Positions 23,176 to 26,157 of a stretch of DNA of 26,157 nucleotides are shown here, piece after piece; position 1 is the stretch's first letter, and each line of letters opens with the position of its first letter. The DNA lies in the NCBI GenBank assembly GCA_944392185.1, contig CALXVW010000003.1, positions 1 through 26,157 on the forward strand. Reading direction: 5' to 3'. The notes beneath the pieces were generated by a model. The model was not told where the DNA came from. It saw only the letters and a program-made list of their open reading frames with translations, and did no database searches. A program made the position numbers and the translations under genes. This DNA is from an uncultured Alphaproteobacteria bacterium (GTDB lineage: Bacteria > Pseudomonadota > Alphaproteobacteria > RF32 > CAG-239).

Positions 23176-24021
23176 ATGGAAGACGAGTCTTCAAGCTTAA
23201 ATATTGAATGGAAAAAAAATAAAGGCTTCGGCGCCACTGAAAAATTAACTCGCAAAATTGACACTAAAAAAGCTCTCGCTTTTGAGGCAACAGAGAAAAA
23301 AGCGATCAACACAACCTTCTCTGCAAAACCTGCCGAGCTTCCAAAGGGCTTAAAAAAAATTCGTAAAAAAATTAAAGAAGTCTATGATGAGGAGGAAGAT
23401 GAGGATTTTTATGATGGAGTTCCTCATGATCTAAATAATTCTCTTATGAACGCTCTCTATGAGGATGAAAGAAAACAACTCCAACAAAAAGAAACTCTTA
23501 ATATTCAAAAAATGCAGCAAACAGCCGGAAGACTTGAGGCTGTCGCTGTGGCTGATAAACTTGCCAGAGAAGCAGGCTTAAAAGGCTTGGATAAAAAAGT
23601 GGCCGGGAAAAACCTCTCCGATGTTACCCTTATTAATAGCTCCCTAGAAAAAGTTTTAAGCGAGGAAGTTGCCCTTAAAACAAAATCCGGAGTTCGTAAA
23701 CTTTCTAAAGGTGAGACCGTTACTATGCTTCGCGGCATTACCCGAATCCGCAAAATGGCTTTAGCTGCCGATGAATCTCAACTTAAAGCTCTTGAAAAAA
23801 TGAAAGTGGAAGATATCATCAATGCCGGAGAAAAGTCTACCGATGACCGACAAGTGGCTGAGCTTATTCTTAAAAAATCCGGCCGCAAGAACAAAAAAGA
23901 CGTACAAAAAGTCGTTGAAAAAAGTAAAAAACAGAAAGATATCAAAATCAAAACTCCAAAAGAAAAAGATTCCTCTAAACAAAAATTCAATCTCTCTGCT
24001 AAAGATATTTTCCGTGACTAA
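23176..24021 (+). CDS. Highly charged protein of unknown function
   Basis: 281 residues from the ATG at 23176. I chose it because GGAG (23166-23169) sits six bases upstream, whereas the longest frame would need the TTG at 23104 that is part of a consensus -35 box. The protein is very rich in Lys and Glu, with an acidic patch (EEEDEDFYD) after a basic helix and a Lys-rich, probably disordered tail ending in SAKDIFRD. The middle (about 110-245) is helical. There is no signal peptide or membrane segment. I do not recognise the family. It occupies the place where the missing kinase domain of the PAS protein would be expected but shows no similarity to one. Confidence 0.75.
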   Translation: MEDESSSLNIEWKKNKGFGATEKLTRKIDTKKALAFEATEKKAINTTFSAKPAELPKGLKKIRKKIKEVYDEEEDEDFYDGVPHDLNNSLMNALYEDERKQLQQKETLNIQKMQQTAGRLEAVAVADKLAREAGLKGLDKKVAGKNLSDVTLINSSLEKVLSEEVALKTKSGVRKLSKGETVTMLRGITRIRKMALAADESQLKALEKMKVEDIINAGEKSTDDRQVAELILKKSGRKNKKDVQKVVEKSKKQKDIKIKTPKEKDSSKQKFNLSAKDIFRD

Positions 24022-24095
24022 CCGGGGAACGCCCCGGGGCGATTAGCAAGCGGTAATCCGCTCAACTCACGAGGTTCGTTTCGCTGGCGCTCGTG
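24022..24095. terminator. Cluster of three hairpins between convergent genes
   Basis: Three perfect stems follow each other: CCGGGG/CCCCGG (24022-24037), AGCGG/CCGCT (24049-24062) and CACGAG/CTCGTG (24068-24095). None has a downstream T-run, so a classical terminator is not certain. Position between convergent genes and GC content well above the surroundings suggest transcription-end or REP-like elements. Confidence 0.5.
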
Positions 24096-24097
24096 CC

Positions 24098-26157
24098 TTA
24101 GAACAGTTTTAGGATACTTTGGCTGGCTTGGGAAGCAAGTGAGAGGGAATTTATGGCTAATTGCTGGCGGGTTTGCAGAGCCAACATATTGGCGCTTTCT
24201 TCATTCATATCCGCCAGTGTTAATTTATCTGCTCCTTCGGTTAAAACATTTATCAAGCTCTCTGTAAAATCTTGTCTGGTGGTGATGATATTATAATTAT
24301 TCCCTAGCTCTGAAGAATAACTGCGAATAGCATTTATGGCTGATGTCAACTCTTCTAGAGACTTATTTATATCTCCTTGGCTCTGCCACTCAAATGTCGT
24401 GAGTCCTAAGGCTTTTGTTCCCATATCTTTGCCTTGCACGCTTAAATCTGCCGTGTTCGTTTCATTAAACTTCACAGTGAGTTTATCCGCTTGCAAAAGG
24501 TTAATGCCTTTATAAGAGGCATCCTTGATGAGCGAATCATACTGGTTGATGATTTCTTGATAATTTTTGCCAGCGTCAGCTAAATCTTGTTTGGCCGTTT
24601 CACCGCTTGAATTGCTATCTTCCCAATCTATCTCTGCCTTCTCTGGCAACTCCCAAGCAGAGGTGGATTCAAGATTAAGTTGATTTTTAAGCCCGTCGGC
24701 TGTGATTGTATTGCTGGTTGTGGTGGATGTATTCTCGTTTTTCCAATCATCTTCTACCTCATACCAATCCGTTTTACCCTCTTTTTCCAACGCTAGTTTT
24801 GCCCCTTTTGAAATATTTAAAATATTTGTATAAGTACCGCTAGTTGGCCCATTCCAAAAAGGAGCTTCAGCTGTATTCAAATGAATTTGTGCTGAATTAC
24901 CAATATTCACCTCCCCCGATTGATTACAAAATCCATATGCATATCTTTGTCTTGTATAAATGCAAACATTACCAGATATGTTGCAAAAGCTCAGACCGCC
25001 TACTTGTATTCCATATCCAAAAAGTTCATATGTTTGAATATTAATATGGGCATCCTTTTGGATGTCAACGGTCGATTGTCCTGCAGATAAAATTCCAACC
25101 CCATTATTTCCTGTGCAACTAATATTGAGTTTAGCGTTAGAATTAATATTCGTAAGGACACTGTTTGATGTACTTAAACCAACAGCAGATTCTCCATAAT
25201 TTTGAATATTAATATTCGCCCCTGAATAAATATTAACTACCGAACCACCACAGTTTACTCCACTACTATTAGCCCCGTAATTTTGAATATTTATTTGAGT
25301 GTCATGTTCAATATCTAAAACAGAATCATTTTTTGTCTGGAAACTATGTACTCTTTGTCCTTTGGAGTAAACGCTGATTTTTCCAGAGGCAGAGATTTTA
25401 CTGGAGTTAATTTTAATTGCGGCTTTTTGGCTTTGACTACCATCAGAAAAGTTAGTATACACATCTAAATTGTGTAGAGAGTTCTTATATTGGTCTCCAG
25501 CTTTTCCGGCGATATACACAGCGGAGATTTCGCCTGCAGCTACGTTATTATCATAATCTATACTTAAATCTGAAATTGTTGTATTATTTCCATTTACGAT
25601 AATCATATCTTTGACAGCATTAGCCGTCGCGGAAATAGAAGAAAACTTATTCGTATCCGTATCATAATTGCCAAAATAGCCGACGCCGACAAGCTTTTGA
25701 TTTTCTTTTAATGTCAATCCACCAGTAGTAGAGATGTCGCCTAAATCTATGGCACCATAAACGCAAATTGTTTCTTTGCCGGAATTAATCGCATCTCTCA
25801 GCTCTTGCGCGGTTGTAACAACAGCGCCGTTCTCACCGACCCTTTCTTCAAAAAATGATTTACTCGGCACTTTTGCGGTTTCCAAAGCTTGATTGGCAAC
25901 GGCTTTGGCTTGCTCCAAAAAATCGGTCGCGCTCTCCAACGCCGTGGTGGCGGCTTTTATGGTGCTCACAGCCTGCCCCATGGAATCTAGCAAAGCATTC
26001 AAGTCATCTGCGCGATTATTTAGTGAAAGAGCTGTATAGTATGAACTCGGGTTGTCTATCGCGGAATTTACTTTATTGCCGGTGGCTAACTTATTTTGAG
26101 TAGAGGAAACCTGCCCGCTGATGTTTTGCAGGCTCAATAAATTTGACCGCATTGATG
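24098..26157 (-). CDS. Flagellin with large beta-helix-like insert, N-terminus off the right edge
   Basis: Filament subunit. Both conserved ends are clear: an N-terminal D0/D1 with KLATGNKVNSAIDNPSSYYT, and a C-terminal D1/D0 ending in LALQTRQQLAINSLSLASQA and SILKLF. The ATG at 26152 is probably internal. The codon before it is open, and the sequence corresponds to the part after the first few flagellin residues, so the true start lies just outside. Counted from that ATG (684 codons), residues about 97-515 replace the usual variable domain. First comes a pectate-lyase-like VTTAQELRDAINSG and LTLKENQKLVGVG. Then six or so repeats of 26-28 residues follow, with INIQ-type strands at 287, 314, 342, 370, 398 and 423. 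This is the pattern of a right-handed parallel beta-helix. Six cysteines lie in the insert. Confidence 0.92.
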   Translation of the reverse strand, partial: SMRSNLLSLQNISGQVSSTQNKLATGNKVNSAIDNPSSYYTALSLNNRADDLNALLDSMGQAVSTIKAATTALESATDFLEQAKAVANQALETAKVPSKSFFEERVGENGAVVTTAQELRDAINSGKETICVYGAIDLGDISTTGGLTLKENQKLVGVGYFGNYDTDTNKFSSISATANAVKDMIIVNGNNTTISDLSIDYDNNVAAGEISAVYIAGKAGDQYKNSLHNLDVYTNFSDGSQSQKAAIKINSSKISASGKISVYSKGQRVHSFQTKNDSVLDIEHDTQINIQNYGANSSGVNCGGSVVNIYSGANINIQNYGESAVGLSTSNSVLTNINSNAKLNISCTGNNGVGILSAGQSTVDIQKDAHINIQTYELFGYGIQVGGLSFCNISGNVCIYTRQRYAYGFCNQSGEVNIGNSAQIHLNTAEAPFWNGPTSGTYTNILNISKGAKLALEKEGKTDWYEVEDDWKNENTSTTTSNTITADGLKNQLNLESTSAWELPEKAEIDWEDSNSSGETAKQDLADAGKNYQEIINQYDSLIKDASYKGINLLQADKLTVKFNETNTADLSVQGKDMGTKALGLTTFEWQSQGDINKSLEELTSAINAIRSYSSELGNNYNIITTRQDFTESLINVLTEGADKLTLADMNEESANMLALQTRQQLAINSLSLASQASQSILKLF

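Noticed and set aside
26150..26152. ATG as the flagellin start
   Set aside because: The frame stays open upstream to the window edge, and the protein would lack the first conserved flagellin residues, so the real start is most likely outside.

Overview
The window reads as chromosomal DNA of an AT-rich alphaproteobacterium, probably a host- or gut-associated, flagellated lineage. The evidence is the ihfB-lapA-accD gene order, a multi-PAS protein of the type I know as alphaproteobacterial sensor kinases, a YejA/YejB peptide transporter, and an alphaproteobacterial-style flagellin. The lineage is an inference from gene content; no rRNA is present. TGA acts as a normal stop codon.

Left third (1-6300): the 5' part of a very large protein of unknown function (836 codons visible, 3' end off the left edge) is divergent from dnaJ. 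Immediately after the dnaJ stop lies a 192-bp tandem repeat array that runs into the terminator of an oppositely oriented tRNA-Arg(ACG) gene. Each unit carries tRNA-3'-end-like pieces and a copy of part of the tRNA terminator. A lipoprotein gene, a small XRE-type regulator and a structured RNA candidate follow.

Middle (6300-14430): a minus-strand cluster accA-rmuC-ihfB-lapA-accD brings together both carboxyltransferase subunits of acetyl-CoA carboxylase. The trp genes that I recall lying between lapA and accD in many relatives are absent. On the plus strand, a two-TM protein with an acidic/proline-rich tail overlaps yejA, followed by yejB. yejE and yejF are not present next to them.

Right (14430-26157): a Lon-family ATP-dependent protease, two membrane-anchored TPR proteins flanking a membrane protein with a degenerate endonuclease/exonuclease/phosphatase-like domain, tsaB, a four-PAS membrane protein that stops where a histidine kinase domain would be expected, a charged protein of unknown function, and a flagellin running off the right edge. 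The flagellin carries a roughly 400-residue insert with regular 26-28-residue repeats that looks like a right-handed beta-helix.

The most unusual items are the beta-helix flagellin, the tRNA-derived tandem array, the kinase-less PAS protein, the structured RNA at about 6038-6207, and the large protein with a TonB-like alternating-proline tract. No CRISPR array, transposase or phage gene was seen.
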